From: Polytrichum commune
Lineage: Eukaryota; Streptophyta; Polytrichopsida; Polytrichales; Polytrichaceae
Length of the DNA stretch: 64,000 nt
NCBI GenBank assembly: GCA_950295325.1
Contig: OX485807.1
Span: 34,192,440 to 34,256,439 of the forward strand
Reading direction: 5' to 3'
The position numbers and the translations under genes were made by a program. The notes under the pieces were generated by a model, which had not been told where the DNA came from, did not search any database, and saw only the letters and a list, made by a program, of their open reading frames with translations. How positions within the stretch are numbered: the first letter of the stretch is position 1; each line of letters begins with the position of its first letter. Below, one piece after another: positions 43,483-56,161 of the stretch.

Positions 43483-45236
43483 AGGCCCACCTACTAATCT
43501 CCTCATGCTTACCAAGGATGAAGTTTCTGGACCAACATTGGTTTCCTTGAATCTCCAACTAGTTATAATCCTTTGATGACCGGTACTTGTAGGTGAAAGA
43601 TTTTTTAGTGGGCGCATGGAAGTCTAATGGCCCATGTCTATGATTCTCCACAGTCTAGGGGACTGCCGGAATGTGGTTGGATGGCGGTTCGTGCTTAACT
43701 ACATGTGAACACCTCTGACCCACTATTATCTAGAATCTAGTGGGCGAGCGGCCTACATGGAAATTCACCCTTAAGGTGAGTTTCCATGTAAACCACCTGC
43801 CCACCAAATTTTAGTGTGAATAAGGACAAACCCGCCCAAATGTAAAGTGAATATGATGGGGAAGGGTTCATATGTACCAACTAGCTAATCCCATCTTCTC
43901 AAATCCAGGCCCACCTACGAATCTCGTCTTCCTGGTTATCAACGATGTGGTTCTAGACCAACATTGGTTCTCTTGAGTCTTCAACTGGTCTTAGGGGCAA
44001 GTTCCATGTGTTGGTCCCAATTCATTTTTTAAGTCGGTGAGAAACGAGTGACATCATCCCAAAAATGGGTGATGTCACCCATTTAATGAAGGGGTACTTC
44101 TATATGGGGTGACGGTTTATTCCAATTTCCTACTTTCTCGCCAAATTTGGTGAGTGATAAAATATCAAACTTTATGAAGGTGACCGGTAATCAAGGTCAT
44201 CATCATTTAACTTTTAATATTTTATTTGCACATGAATTTTTGTACATTTATTGAATGAATCCAAATTATGTGTTCTTGGTGTTCATAGAATGGTATTGAT
44301 GTCATCTATGGAAATTTATAATATTTATACATTTTACTTTCAGTTGAAATCGTGATTGCACGTTGTTTATAAATGATTTTTGATACATTTAAATAATATT
44401 AAAAAAGGGTTAAACTTGATACTTACTATTACATTGTATTTAATATATGTAAATTTTGTTATTAAGATTCAAAATCTTGAAAACATCACGAGATACAAGT
44501 TCCCATTAGTTCACTTTAGTGCATGATGAGAACTCCAACGATATAACATACAATCATCTTCTATCTCTTCTTTCCTTTTCATTTGAAAAGTAACTAAATG
44601 ATTGTTCATGCATTGTAATAAACTCAAGAGATTAATAATTAACACTAATATTACATCACACTTGCAAAATATTATGTAGGTGATTGATGTGTACCTTGCC
44701 CTTCACAAAAGAGTATCACTTACCGCAAGGAGCCCTAGGAGTACCCCTCAAAAGAAAGGACTTGAAGAATGATATGACCTTTAGTACCCAAGGTGCCGGC
44801 CGATCCGGTCACCAATGCTCTCTAACTGGCACATGTCCTCCTCTTGACCGTTAGGACGGCCCGTCCTTTGGCGCCCGTCCTTGCACAACGTACATTGCAT
44901 GACACACATCCATGTGGGGTACCGGTCCTTGGGTGAGGGGGATGGCCACATGGCACCACCCTTTTCCCACCTGCCCACCCATTTATTTATTTTTAAATGG
45001 ACTGGGACCGGTACATGAACCTCGCCCTTAATCCTTTGGTGACTTAAACTTGTAGGCTAAAGATTCTTTAGTGGGCTCATGAAAGTCCACTCGCCCATGT
45101 CCACGGCCCTCCACATTCTAGTGGACCACCAAAATGTGGTTAGATGGGGCTTGTGCTTAACTACATGTGAACACCTCCGACCCACTATTATGTAGAATCT
45201 AGTAGGTGAGCAGCCTACATGGAAACTCACCCTTAG
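43483..45236. repeat. Direct repeat pair P1 (43483-43773) and P2 (43908-45236), P2 split by a Tourist-like element
   Basis: P1 and P2 share GGCCCACCTAC, GACCAACATTGGTT, ATCCTTTGRTGAC, ACTTGTAGG, TTAACTACATGTGAACACCT, GACCCACTATTAT and CTACATGGAAA, ending CACCCTTA. P2 is interrupted at the place where P1 reads AACTAGTTATAATCC. A short inverted copy of the P end (43774-43811) faces P1 head to head. Confidence 0.8.
43994..45027. mobile_element. 1034-bp Tourist/PIF-like non-autonomous element
   Basis: Ends are GGGGCAAGTTCCATGTGTTG and, on the complement, GGGCGAGGTTCATGTACCGG. Perfect TTA duplications stand at 43991-43993 and 45028-45030, the target size and sequence of PIF/Harbinger (Tourist) elements. 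P1 at about 43560 serves as the empty-site paralogue. No transposase frame. Confidence 0.75.
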
Positions 45237-46056
45237 TTTGCTATGGAACATTTCTAAGATTAATTTAAGCCTCACTAAAGCTGGATCACTTTATGCATAA
45301 GCTTATGAACCCACCCTTTTGGACTTCAACCACATATTTGTTGGATAAGTTATAGTAGATGGCACCTATTCCTGATCGGGACCCCATCGGCAATCCATAG
45401 GATACCAGATATTCGATCCACCTAGGATTGAATTTCGATTGGGCCGGAAGCAATAATGCCATGACATATGGCATGGTTTTGAGTGCTAAAGCAAGGAGGA
45501 GTGAGTGGTTAAAATGATCGATTATGGTATACTCTAGACATTGGTAATATGTTCAGGCCAACCTTTGGCTTCAAAAATTCAGAGTAATTTCTATTTCAGG
45601 AACACGATTATCATTTTTTGGGGAAATTCTCATGATTTCTATCTTCCTCCAAAAAAAATTGGACCACCTTATACTTATCAAAGTTTGGCGCAAAATCTCT
45701 TATTAAGTGATCGGTTATGGATGCCTCTACTCTACATCATGCATCTACCATACTAGAGTAACACTTGGCTCTTTGGATTAAAGTCTATAGTCTCTACAAA
45801 TAAGGGAAATTACACCTCCACATAAATGACCATGTGGATGTGCACATACACCATCCCATTGCATCGCTATGTATGGGCATAATCGATCAAAATCGTAGTG
45901 TTTCCAAGTCCAACTGGTTACATGTTGTGATCTTCCAGTTTTTCTTTATTAAATTTAAATGCATTCCATAGATTCATGTAAAGCGATCAGTTTAGTTTTT
46001 GAAGTCTTGAACTTCAACTAGTTATTTCTCAAACTCGACCAGTTCATCTGTAACTA
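45237..46056. other. Non-genic AT-rich stretch
   Basis: Short open frames only. I see no repeats or motifs worth naming. Confidence 0.4.
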
Positions 46057-46569
46057 AGGGCCACTTCACACACGATCCAAGAGCCATGACCATGAAATTG
46101 GGAGAGCCCGAAGAAAATGTCCAAAGGCTGTCTCAAGACACCTTCAAAATTTTATAATGTGGTCACGGATCCTCAAGTGATCCTCATGTGAAATCATACG
46201 TGATTGGGTCCTCAAACAAATACTATTTCAATGAATTTCTATTCATGCAAGTCCTTACACCTGATAAAATATAATATATCAATGGTTGTGAGCATTCGGA
46301 GTACCATGGTCTCCCGGTTTTGTGTTACGCCTACCTCCAAATGACGTAACACATGGTTTTTGAAAACAGTCCAAGTGACCATGAAACATGATCCATTCGA
46401 TGCCATATAGGAATCCATGTAGACTTTACATCCATCTTGCAGTCACATACTCCGTTGGTCCCTCAAGCATAGTGTGAAGCGAACTTGGACCGGCTCCGCC
46501 TTTTCCACCAATGAGAGTGCTCGAAGTGCAATGGTCACGGGCTCTCAGTCTCGTGTGTGAAGTGACCCT
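46057..46569. mobile_element. 513-bp TIR element, fullest copy of dispersed family R
   Basis: Ends are AGGGCCACTTCACACACGA and, on the complement, AGGGTCACTTCACACACGA. AACTA and AACTG flank it, a possible 5-bp duplication. GGTCACGG/CCATGACC and CCAAAGGCTG words near the ends recur at 10980-11150, 20158-20353 and 43392-43480, which appear to be incomplete copies. No coding frame. Confidence 0.75.
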
Positions 46570-46837
46570 AACTGTAAGTTCTTCCCGTTCATTTCACTGT
46601 ATTCACCCTTCCCAATATTAGGCATAATATATATGGGGCTAAAAGTGCAGGGCCTCATTATTACCTAACAAAATATAGGGGAAAAAAAGGGGTTGACCCG
46701 TTGACTGTATTGTGCCTGGCACCTTCTTGCCGGTTTCCCGCAGAGTTTTATTTTTTATTTTATTTTAATAATCTTTTTCTTTTTCTTTTGCTCCCATTGA
46801 GCTGAACACTGGGCAATGAACGGGGAGAACCAACCAC
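46570..46837. other. Short spacer
   Basis: AT-rich. Its last 20 bases (GGGGAGAACCAACCAC) match the start of repeat S at 63421, showing that element T copy 2 landed inside repeat S. Confidence 0.5.
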
Positions 46838-46839
46838 TA

Positions 46840-47571
46840 AGGTAGAGGGTGCTTAAACCAACACTGTAAGCTATTGCACATACATATGGCTACATGGTTG
46901 ATATAAAAAATATATATTCATATTAGCCTTTGTTCTAAACATAAGTTTGAAGAAAGAAAAAATATTTTTAGCCTCAATTAGATATTTGATGAATACATAA
47001 AGTCAAAACCACTAGCTTCCTTAAACCAATATATAGGCCCCGTGTATGATGACCTTGGATATGATGAGGATCCCCACCTTCATTGCTTAGAACCAACACA
47101 ACATACATGGGTATAAGACCCAAGCTGGATCAAAGACCAACTAGTAACGGTGCGTAAAGCCACGTGGCCACCTCCATGATCCCACCTACTTCGCTTGCAA
47201 AACCATCGCCTTGCATCCTAAGTACCAACCCCCTTTGTGCTTTGTGGGCCTACCTCTGTGACTTTGCGAATAAAATGGCTATAACCCCTCCCCCCCTGAA
47301 GTGTATAGAATGGCTAGAATGGGCATTGATTAGCCACCCTAAACCCATCTTGAAGCAACCCAAGATAGAATAAAGCCTGTTATGTACCCTACATGAAGGT
47401 AGTGGAGGCCGCTATGAGGTGGCGCCACTAATGGCACCTAAAAGCGTCACTCTGTGGGCCTGTACATTCCTACACCATGGGGAACACTTCAAAGTAGTAG
47501 AGTGTTGGTGATTGGGAGGTGTTTATAGGTGTTGGTTTTGGATGGGATGTTGGTTTTAGCACCCTCTACCT
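46840..47571. mobile_element. TIR element T, copy 2 (732 bp, uninterrupted)
   Basis: Ends are AGGTAGAGGGTGCTTAAACC and, on the complement, AGGTAGAGGGTGCTAAAACC. TA stands on both sides (46838-46839, 47572-47573). The related unoccupied locus at 63421 reads AACCGGCCGTTAGTTACAAA, against AACCAACCACTA [element] TACTTACAAA here, which supports a TA target duplication. Same body as 37526-39182 minus the nested element. Another left end occurs at 57423. Confidence 0.85.
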
Positions 47572-47573
47572 TA

Positions 47574-47790
47574 CTTACAAATGAACCGGTCGAGTTTGAG
47601 AAATAACTGGTGCAAGTTCAAGACTTCATGAAAACTACTGATCTTTTTAGAGGGATTTATAGAATATATGTCAAATTAATAAAGAAAAACACAATGAAAC
47701 CAATTGGGCTTGGAAACACTAGGATTTCGGTTGATTATGCCCAAAAATCACTCTATATGATCACTGTGCATTCTCAGCCATCACCATATG
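47574..47790. repeat. Dispersed repeat S, copy 2
   Basis: ACAAATGAACCGGTCGAGTT, GAGAAATAAC, TTAATAAAG, CTTGGAAACACTAGGAT and ATGCCCAAAAATC follow the same order as at 63440-63640 and 30755-31045. Confidence 0.75.
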
Positions 47791-50700
47791 CACCTAAAAC
47801 ACCATTGAAAGCCTAAAACAATGGAGCCGTCAATGGAATTGATTGTGAATTTGACCTAAAAGTCCAGGAAGTCAAAAGGCTCATGGGACTAGAAGTACAA
47901 CATGATGGTGTCAAACCAACTGTTTCCCTAGAGTGGCAGGGTATGAGTGGTATGAGATAGAGGCTAATATAGACTTTATGGTCCAGTTGAGAGAAATACT
48001 TATAATAGTTAGACTCTCTATTACTACATTCTCAAATAGTGATTCAAATTTATCTCTAAGGGAGTTATGTAGGGGACGATCCACCACAAAGTGTGCCTCA
48101 TGCTTTTCAACTAGACTACAAAAGCAAAAGTGACATGATCTATTATTTATGGAGAATAGGGATAGTCAACCACCTTCCAATTTCAATGGCAAGCCTATGA
48201 TTTGAGGTGTTGTAGAAACAATGATATTGCATTGTGGTTGTGTCAATGGTTGCTACAAGTACAATTCACATGCGTAATTGAGATTCTTTTTGAAGAGTAT
48301 ATGGAGTTGAAATTTTAAGGATTGAAATGACTTCTAAATCTCACGGCCCACTCCACAAATGTTTTCATGGCTAACCTTGTCCCAAACCCCATATCATGCC
48401 TATTATGAAAATGGGAAATCTGCAGAGAAAACTTCAAAGCTCTACACATGGTCCTTTAGGGGTTAAGGTCAAATCAACCACATGTGAACAATGAGAAACA
48501 CCTTCATGTTTTACTTTGATACTACAATTTTAAATATAACTACAATACTACAATTTCAAATATTCAATCAAAATTTTACATTTTATATTATATAGGTTCA
48601 ATAATGTATTGAATAAAGTAAAAAAATCTCCAGTATGTTGACAAAAACATGATTTAAAATTTATTTATTTTAATATATGTAAACTATAATATTTTTGATC
48701 TAGAATCGGAGTTAGAATCAAGAAATTAAATATTCAATCAAATGTTTACTATGTATATTCTATCACATATTTTGAAATCATGTATGAATAAAATCAATAA
48801 TATTTTTATCACAAATAAATAACATATTTATTCAAGTTTTTAGCAATTTTAATCAACTCCTTTTATAAATAAATAAATAAATAAATAGTCCAATTTTACT
48901 TTGACCATATCTTTTTAGTTCAATCTGTACTTGCCATGGAATGTCCCCAAGGCAACATTTGGAGGGTAAGAGATGTTCACTCTAGACTCTTATGCATTTT
49001 GCATCTCCAATTTTGGATTGTAAACCATGAAACCACAATCTTTTTGGTTCACAATTGTTGTTTGGATGAGACAATTTCCAAGCGGATCCAATGGCCCAAA
49101 AACAAAATGGAGTTGAAAGTGGCACAATAGGGCCGCTTACCTAACGTACACCTATGTTCTAAGATAGCACTCCACCAAAAAGACTTTGGACTAAAAAGAA
49201 AGGTGTGTGGGCTTTATGTGGTCACGATTCTTAATTGAATGGCACATATTTGAGTGGCATATGGTAGGCTTGTAGTAATTAAGGGACCCCCATAAGGACA
49301 CATGTCACGATATGTTTGGATGATGTGCACAAAAGATATAGGCTCAAAGGTGAACCCTACAAAAAGGCCTTCTACACAGGTATGAGAAGAAAGAGAATCT
49401 TTACGATGAACTCTTCTAACTTTCACATCTCTACTCTGATTCTAAAACTTCAATTGACAAACTCCAAGAAACGCAATTGCTGATTGGATGAGACGATTTC
49501 CTAGCCAATGACTAGTATTTACATAATTCCAAACTTTTTGACCAATTCAACATTAAATTGCCATTGCATGCTCGTTTAAAATATCTCCGCTTTGGTGCCA
49601 AGTATCTGCACACATCGTGTACAATCACCTACATAATGGCTACAGATGAGTACAAATAACAACACTTGTAGCACAAGTGTTCACATTTCCAAAAACTACC
49701 CAGTTATTTCCGAACTCATGAAACTCCATAATTACCTAAATACCATTCAATCCAAATGGTCATAATGATTGTGAAGGTAGAAGCGTCCACAATATCAACA
49801 AAATATATGGGAAAATTGGTTGGTTTGGTTTGCCCTAATTGTCCATAACTATAACATGGAAAGTAAGAGAATCTTCACTATGATATCTTGAAACTTTGCA
49901 GCTCTACTTCAATTTTCAAACTTAAATTGACAATGTTCATAATCCACAATTCCTAACACAAATGAGACAATATATGAGCTAATCTAATATACTCATAAAT
50001 GTGCGTGGAGTTGGAAGTACCCTCACTATATGGCCACGTGTTTTAGGTACATGTTCACTTGTTTGGAAAAAAAAAAAAAAAAAAAAAAAAACTTCTTAGG
50101 GGGGCACTTCCATGTGCCAAGTCGTTTAGGTTGAGCAAGATAGAAGTTGCCATTATTTTCAAACCCAGTCTTGTTGGCCAAGCAATGCCATGTCAAGTAG
50201 ATGAGCCAACAAATAGAGAGCACATTTGCCTTATCATCAAACATGCAAGTTGCAGTGGAGTGTGGTACTCATCACATTTATCCATTTTGGGTGTTGTAAA
50301 ACTTGAGTTATTGAACTTTATGTCTTGAGATTTTGGAAAATAAAACTAAATCCAAAAACATGACTATTTTGGACAAGGTTTGAATAAGAACAACATGCGC
50401 ACACGAGACATTTTAGTGTAAAACATGACCATTACAGACCCACACCAACATATTTATGTTTAAGATCAATATTTTAAAGATAAAACAAAAGTCAACTTTT
50501 TGGTTCCAGAAGAGAGAGGCGGTCAAACCCTGGGCTTCCACAAATTGTAACCTCCCCCTATACTGTAATTGTGCTAGCCACCAATTCTCATTCTTGGTAA
50601 AAATCATCATTAGCACATACTTCTCCCTCAAGGTGGGTCCAAAATTTTGTCATCTAGTGGCGATTGCCGACTTCGCCTGCACATGGAAGTGTGCCCCTAT

Positions 50701-51394
50701 TAAGGTTGAGGCATATGTAACCGATAAAATAATAGATATTTTCACATGTTTAGGAGGAATGATAGTGGGAAATCATTTTTCTTGCGAAGAGAAACAAATT
50801 CTAAGGAGATTGCAGTTTCTTTTCATGGATATTGCTAGAAATTTAGAAACGGTAAACATGTAGTCAAACTATGGGGTTAATTTATAACCACTCATCTAAA
50901 TTCTAACGCTTGGTTAAGATAATTTTCAAAACTCTTATGAAAATAATCCATCACAAACCAGCACCACATAAACCTTAACTCCGTTCTCCTAGAAAATATA
51001 AGACCTCATCTATGTCGGCATTACATGGCCCTAGTGAGCTTTTAAATGGACCGGGTCGACTATGGATGCATCGACCTTGAGTAGTAAGAGCCCCATTTTC
51101 GTTAAGCCTTCCCCGCTTGAACCCGAGTGAGAGACTGGTTCCCGCTCCCGCTGGCTGCCACGTGGCGGAAATAACTGCTGCCCCATACTTGAGCTAGCAA
51201 TAGTCTTCTTCCTCGGGCTCCGGAAGGCTCTCGTAGCTCCGGAAACAGAACCTCGCATCGAGCGCCGGAACAATGCCTACCCTTACACGCAACGAGAAAT
51301 CGTCGCGATGGCACAGAATAAGCCTCGGATCACGCGAACATATCCATCGCGCTGCTTCGTCTGGAGCTGCAATTCGCACTAGGTTACGACGGAT
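47791..51394. other. Long non-genic AT-rich stretch
   Basis: No gene recognised. Open frames (50456-50863 on +, 135 codons; 51697-51194 on -) show no family motif. There is a 25-base A-run at about 50068-50092 and an (AATA)n tract at about 48867-48886. From about 51030 G+C rises toward the tandem array. Confidence 0.4.
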
Positions 51395-52580
51395 ACACAG
51401 TGCTATATACAGGCAGATACATATAACTCCTTGTGGCGGGTGGGAAATCGGGGAGCTCGTGGATCGGCTTCGAGCTAAATTTGGTGAGAGAGATATGTCA
51501 TCTTGGCACTTCTTAGTGCAGTTCCGATCGCAAGGTAGGCGATCAGTTTTCTGTCGGTTAGCTGAACGAGTATTTGTTTTGTTGTGTGTGTGTGTGTGTT
51601 GAATGTAGAGCTCGGTAGAATGCGCTTTGAGTCCTCTTGTGTTTTGTATGGAACGAAATTTGACGAAGCTGAGGGACTTGAAGTCTTGACACAACACTAC
51701 GTATACACTGATACATTTAACTCCTCGCGTTTGAGTAGGATATTGAGAACCCGTGGATCGGGCATCAAGTTAACTTTGGTGAGAGAGAGATCGAAATCTG
51801 TATCTATTGTGGATGTAATCTTGGCACTGCTTGATGTAGGGTTGATTGGAACGTAGGAGATCCAATTTTTGTCGGTTTAGGTAATGAGAATTGTTCTGTT
51901 GTGCACTCGAGCTCGTTAGGATAGTCATGCTTCGAGTGTAAGTTCTAGTTGTCTTCGCCTCTTGTGCTTTGTATATGTGGAACGCAATTTTGACGAATCT
52001 GAGAGAATTGATATCTTGACACAACACGGATGAATATAACCCCCTTGTGTGCAAGTGAAATATCGAGAGCTCGTGGATTGGCTTCATTCTAAATTTGGTG
52101 TGTGAGATCTGCTATAATTAGCTATTGTGGATGTAATCTTGACACTTTTGGTGCACGTCCGATCGGCAGGTGGGAGATCAATTTCTGTCGGTTCAGCTAA
52201 AAGAGAATGTCTGTAGGCATCTTAGGACTCTTGTGCTTTTTGTGAAACGAAATCTTGACGAAGGTGAAGGACTTGAAATTTTGACACAGCACTACACAGA
52301 CACACAGATACATATAACTCCATGTGGTGAGTGGAAAATGGAGAACTCGTGGATCGGCTTCAAGCTCAACTACAGAGATATCGGCTATATTTCTCTTTTG
52401 TGGATGTAATCTTGGCGCTTCTTGATGTAGGTCGGATCGCAACGTAGGAGATAAAAATCTAAGGGTTTAGCTGAACAAGAATTGTTCTATTGTGCATTCT
52501 AGCTCGCTAGAATGTGCTTGAGTCCTTAGTTCTAGCGGGTTCGCCTCTTGTTCTGTGTATGAACCGGAAGCTTGACGAAG
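51395..52580. repeat. Roughly 300-bp tandem repeat upstream of the GST gene, four diverged copies
   Basis: The block CTCGTGGATCGGCTTC ... AATTTGGTGAGAGAG ... TGGATGTAATCTTGGC ... CGATCG-CAAG-TAGG ... GTTAGCTGAAC ... TTGACGAAG-TGAGGGACTTG recurs, with the GGATCG anchor at 51461, 51755, 52075 (GGATTG) and 52351. Spacings are 294, 320 and 276. Frames do not stay open across copies, so it is probably non-coding. It ends about 330 bases before the GST start codon. Confidence 0.8.
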
Positions 52581-52913
52581 ACGAGTCTCGGAGTGGAACA
52601 ATCGACCCCTTACGACTATGAGAAGCTGGCAAGATTTTAATTCTTGAACGGCCGCTATTGAGGATCACTGTGGAGATTTTCTTGTGATTTTTTGGTTGGT
52701 TATGTGAAGTTTCGGTATTTTGCACTTTGGAGAAGCGCAGTAGCAGCCATGTCCATAAACCAGGGTATAGTGCTGTCCTGTAGGTTCTAGCACCCATTGG
52801 TCATATGGTAAGTATATTTTGCAACACGGTTTACCCGTCCTTTTCACTGTAGGTTTAGAATTAAATTTCCGGAGCTTTGAATTTGTTCTTGATCTGCGGA
52901 GTAATACGGGGTC
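52581..52913 (+). promoter_or_regulatory. Immediate upstream region of the GST gene
   Basis: No coding frame. It holds the likely 5' UTR and core promoter; no TATA element is obvious. The tandem array borders it on the left. Confidence 0.35.
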
Positions 52914-55900
52914 ATGTCATCGGCGCCATCTCCCTCTGGTACCCTAATTGGCATCGACTTCTTGTATGTAGAATACCAGAGACAAAAACTGTATTTATTG
53001 CAGCAACTTGGTCATGTCATCAGTTCATTGAGAATCTGTAAAGTCCGCACCTAAGAGGTGCCAGAAGGCATGTCCTGAAGGATCTTTTCTGAAATCCTCT
53101 CCGTCGATGCAACTGAACAAGCCATTATTTGTTGACAAGCGCTTGCACGCCGATACTTGTGACAGAAAATTGCTTCTATGTAGGTGTCCAAAGATTTAGG
53201 CGTGCAAGGGTTGCAGTAACTATTTGACCTAACTCTTGGAATTGGCTCGCAGGAAATCAGTGCGCTGAGGAGTCGTGGAGCTTCTCCCACTCTGGGGATA
53301 TCTCGGTGAATTTCCCGAAAATCAACAAGTAGTGCGTTGTAACCCTGATTACCCAATCATGGAGGAGAAAACTAGCAGCGGTGCTACATCCTTTCCCCCC
53401 ACTTACCTACTCTATTTTGTTGTTTTGACGAAGATTGTCATTTCCAGGTGTACTTGTTCCAAAGGCTTAGGACGCTCATACAAGAAAATCAGTAACAATG
53501 AACCCTCACAAATAAAACATTCCCCCTCATTTAGATCGCATAGATTGTGTCTGAAGGTATGGCTTTGAAGGTATGATAAGTAAGGTCTCTGTGTAATGGT
53601 TAGAGATAGCCTTGAGGTTCTATGGGTTTAAAGGGATAACTACCTACTTATCCTATGTCCCAAGATAGGAACAACTAGGAAGCTCACTATGAAATTATAC
53701 TCACTACGTTATGGCTAGTAGTAGCCTTGCTGAAGGTACAAAGAATCAGGAAGTTCACTATGCAATGGAATTCACTAAGACTAGGGGCTAAGGGCCGACC
53801 ACCAAAGTGGATGAGATGATCTGCCTTAAGGCAGCTGCCACAAATGCAGTGTGGATGTACTTTGCAGCCCCTAAATACAATTCATCTGAGCCATTCGAGA
53901 TAAGATGAATTCTGACGAGGAGAAAATATACTGAGTTCCATGGAGTTTATTCCATCTGAACGTCAATCTCACTTGTAATTGGCGGTTGCATCCTTTGGGG
54001 TTTGTTTCTGCAGGAGTTCTGTTTTATACTTACTCTCTTGCTTTCAACCCAGCCAAAGCAAAGCTTGCCTTGGAGGAGAAGGGTATAAAGGTAGGTCACC
54101 CTTCTTTGCTTCCACACAGGTTTAAGATAGTTGTAAGTTGCATTACATTTAGTTTGCTTCCCATGCTATTTTAACGCAGTCTTCTATTACTACGCATGTT
54201 GTTTCTTGCAAATTCAGCAGCTGGTGGTTGCAAACAACGAAGATAATCAAAATAGCAGCCGAATTGTCCGCCGTTTTTGAAATCTTGAAATCTTGATATG
54301 TGTAAACCATTTAGCCAATGTCCTATGATTTTGGCGGCTCTATCTACCTATTTGTGCCTCCTTTGGAGGAGGATGACGTGCATTTTGAATTCTTCGTTAT
54401 TAATATGTTATCAATTGATGACTTTTTTGCATACAGTATAGGGAGAAGAAGATTGATATATTTGACGGCCAGTCTCTGGAACCTTGGTATTTGAAACTCA
54501 ACCCCCATGGCTCTGTCCCGACTCTGGTGACTGGGACAGAGACGCTAACAGAGTCCTTGGACATTATCAAGTGAGTGCTCACCTTTATTTTTAACGACTT
54601 TGAGAGGATGAGATATAACTACATACTTCTCACACTGACCTCATTATTTCTGGCCTCTTCTAGACTGCTTTCAAATTCAGCCTACAAAAATGTGGCTGAT
54701 AACCTGAACGCCCTTCTCTCATTTTATACTTAACTGCACAAACATATTTTCCTTATCAATGTCAAGACAGACCCACAAAGTTTACAAAGGTAAATCCCAT
54801 GCGGTTTGAGTTTCTCTTAAACTCCCTGTCCCATTTATCTTTTACATGTGTGTTCTTGTAGGGATACTACGAAGAATTTCCTATTTGCCTTGTGTACGCA
54901 AATCCTCAGTGATTAAAGACTTGCTACATCTGACGAACCGGATAAAATGCAGAATAACATGCCGTGTCCGGCAGTCGTCTCTGGCAACTGCAGATGTGCT
55001 GGTTGGGGAGTAAGAGGAACTTGCCTAGTTTCCCCAAATCATTTGGTAATGCTAACTGAGTCTGAGAGCCCTAAAGAGATCAAGCAGAAATCTTGGAGTA
55101 ACAATGGCCCAATGTAATATACTTTTAAAATTTTGAAGGCATGTTATGCCAGGCCACAAGCTGGGACACCACACCTAGTTTGTAATTGAGGATATCATTA
55201 GCCAACCACATTTCTTAAACTGTGTGTTTTACCTTAAAAACACTCAGCTCAAATTCAGTACTGGTGTTTTTTATGTGGTGTTGGATTTGCATTCATGAGA
55301 GATGATGAAGTCTCGCCAAGGTACAAGAGCCTCAAATGGACACCCATTGTAAAATGGGCATCATACTCGATACAACCCGTCTCTTGATTTTGAAGTACAA
55401 ATCTAGGAGGGACATTGTACATTGGTAACCATTTACGTAAAGTGCCCGCTTAGTTCTCAACACACCTTAGTGGATATGTTTGTGATAATCAATCGTAATC
55501 ATTTGTCTCCCAAAGAAAAAGAAAAAAGAAAGAAGAAGATAATGATTCGTTATGGTATTCCACTTGTTGCAGATGGGCAGACCAGCAGGGGACTCCTCTT
55601 GGGGGTGATGCTGTGGACAGGGACTTCATAGCAGAGTGGCTCACCAAAGTGGATTCCTGGGATGGGAGCCTCTTTGCAGCAGCCAACAGCTCAGCCAATG
55701 GGTTATTCAAAGCCACCACAAAGCACAAACTCAAAGTGGCCGATGCGCTGTTAAAGCGGAACGCGGACATGGCAGATGTGTACAGACAGAAGATACAGAG
55801 CATGAACGCACTAACTGCAGGGACAATGGAAGCTGGGGTAGCCGACTCAAATCGCGCACAGCTAGTGAGCCTTTTGGATGAGGCTGAATTGCGGCTCGCG

Positions 55901-56161
55901 AATTCCAAGTTTCTGGCAGGAGAGCAGTATTCGGTGGCTGATGTGGCCTTCACCCCGGTCGTGCAGCAGGTGTTCCGTGCCAAGAAAGATAAAGAGTATC
56001 TCGAAACCCGAACAAATGTCAAGCGTTACTACGAGGAGATGAGGAAGCGACCGAGCTACAAAAAGGCCTTCGGGGTTTCGGAGAGCGGCCTGGCAACAAT
56101 GGGGACCATCTTGCCTTCCCTTGGGAGAATATACTTCCAAAAAATCACAGGAAGCTACTAG
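52914..56161 (+). CDS. Glutathione S-transferase-fold protein (class unresolved)
   Basis: Soluble, probably cytosolic; no signal peptide or membrane segment seen. Exons: 52914-52938, 54014-54090, 54437-54570, 55573-56161 (TAG). Phases 1, 0 and 2 join exactly, giving 274 residues. The thioredoxin-like N-terminal domain reads GVLFYTYSLAFNPAKAKLAL (9-28), then EEKGI, LKLNPHGSVPTLV with the cis-Pro at about 62, and TESLDII with the glutathione-binding E-S at 73-74. The helical C-terminal domain (about 90-250) has FLAGEQYSVADVAFTPVVQQ, the usual N-capping D of the GST core. T-Y-S at 14-16 is the likely active-site area; no catalytic Cys is there. At 274 residues it is longer than the usual 210-230, partly from an insert near 100-150. 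It does not fit clearly into phi, tau, theta or zeta. Confidence 0.85.

Noticed and set aside
50456..50863. 135-codon + frame
   Set aside because: No motif, AT-rich context, and no splice or neighbour support.
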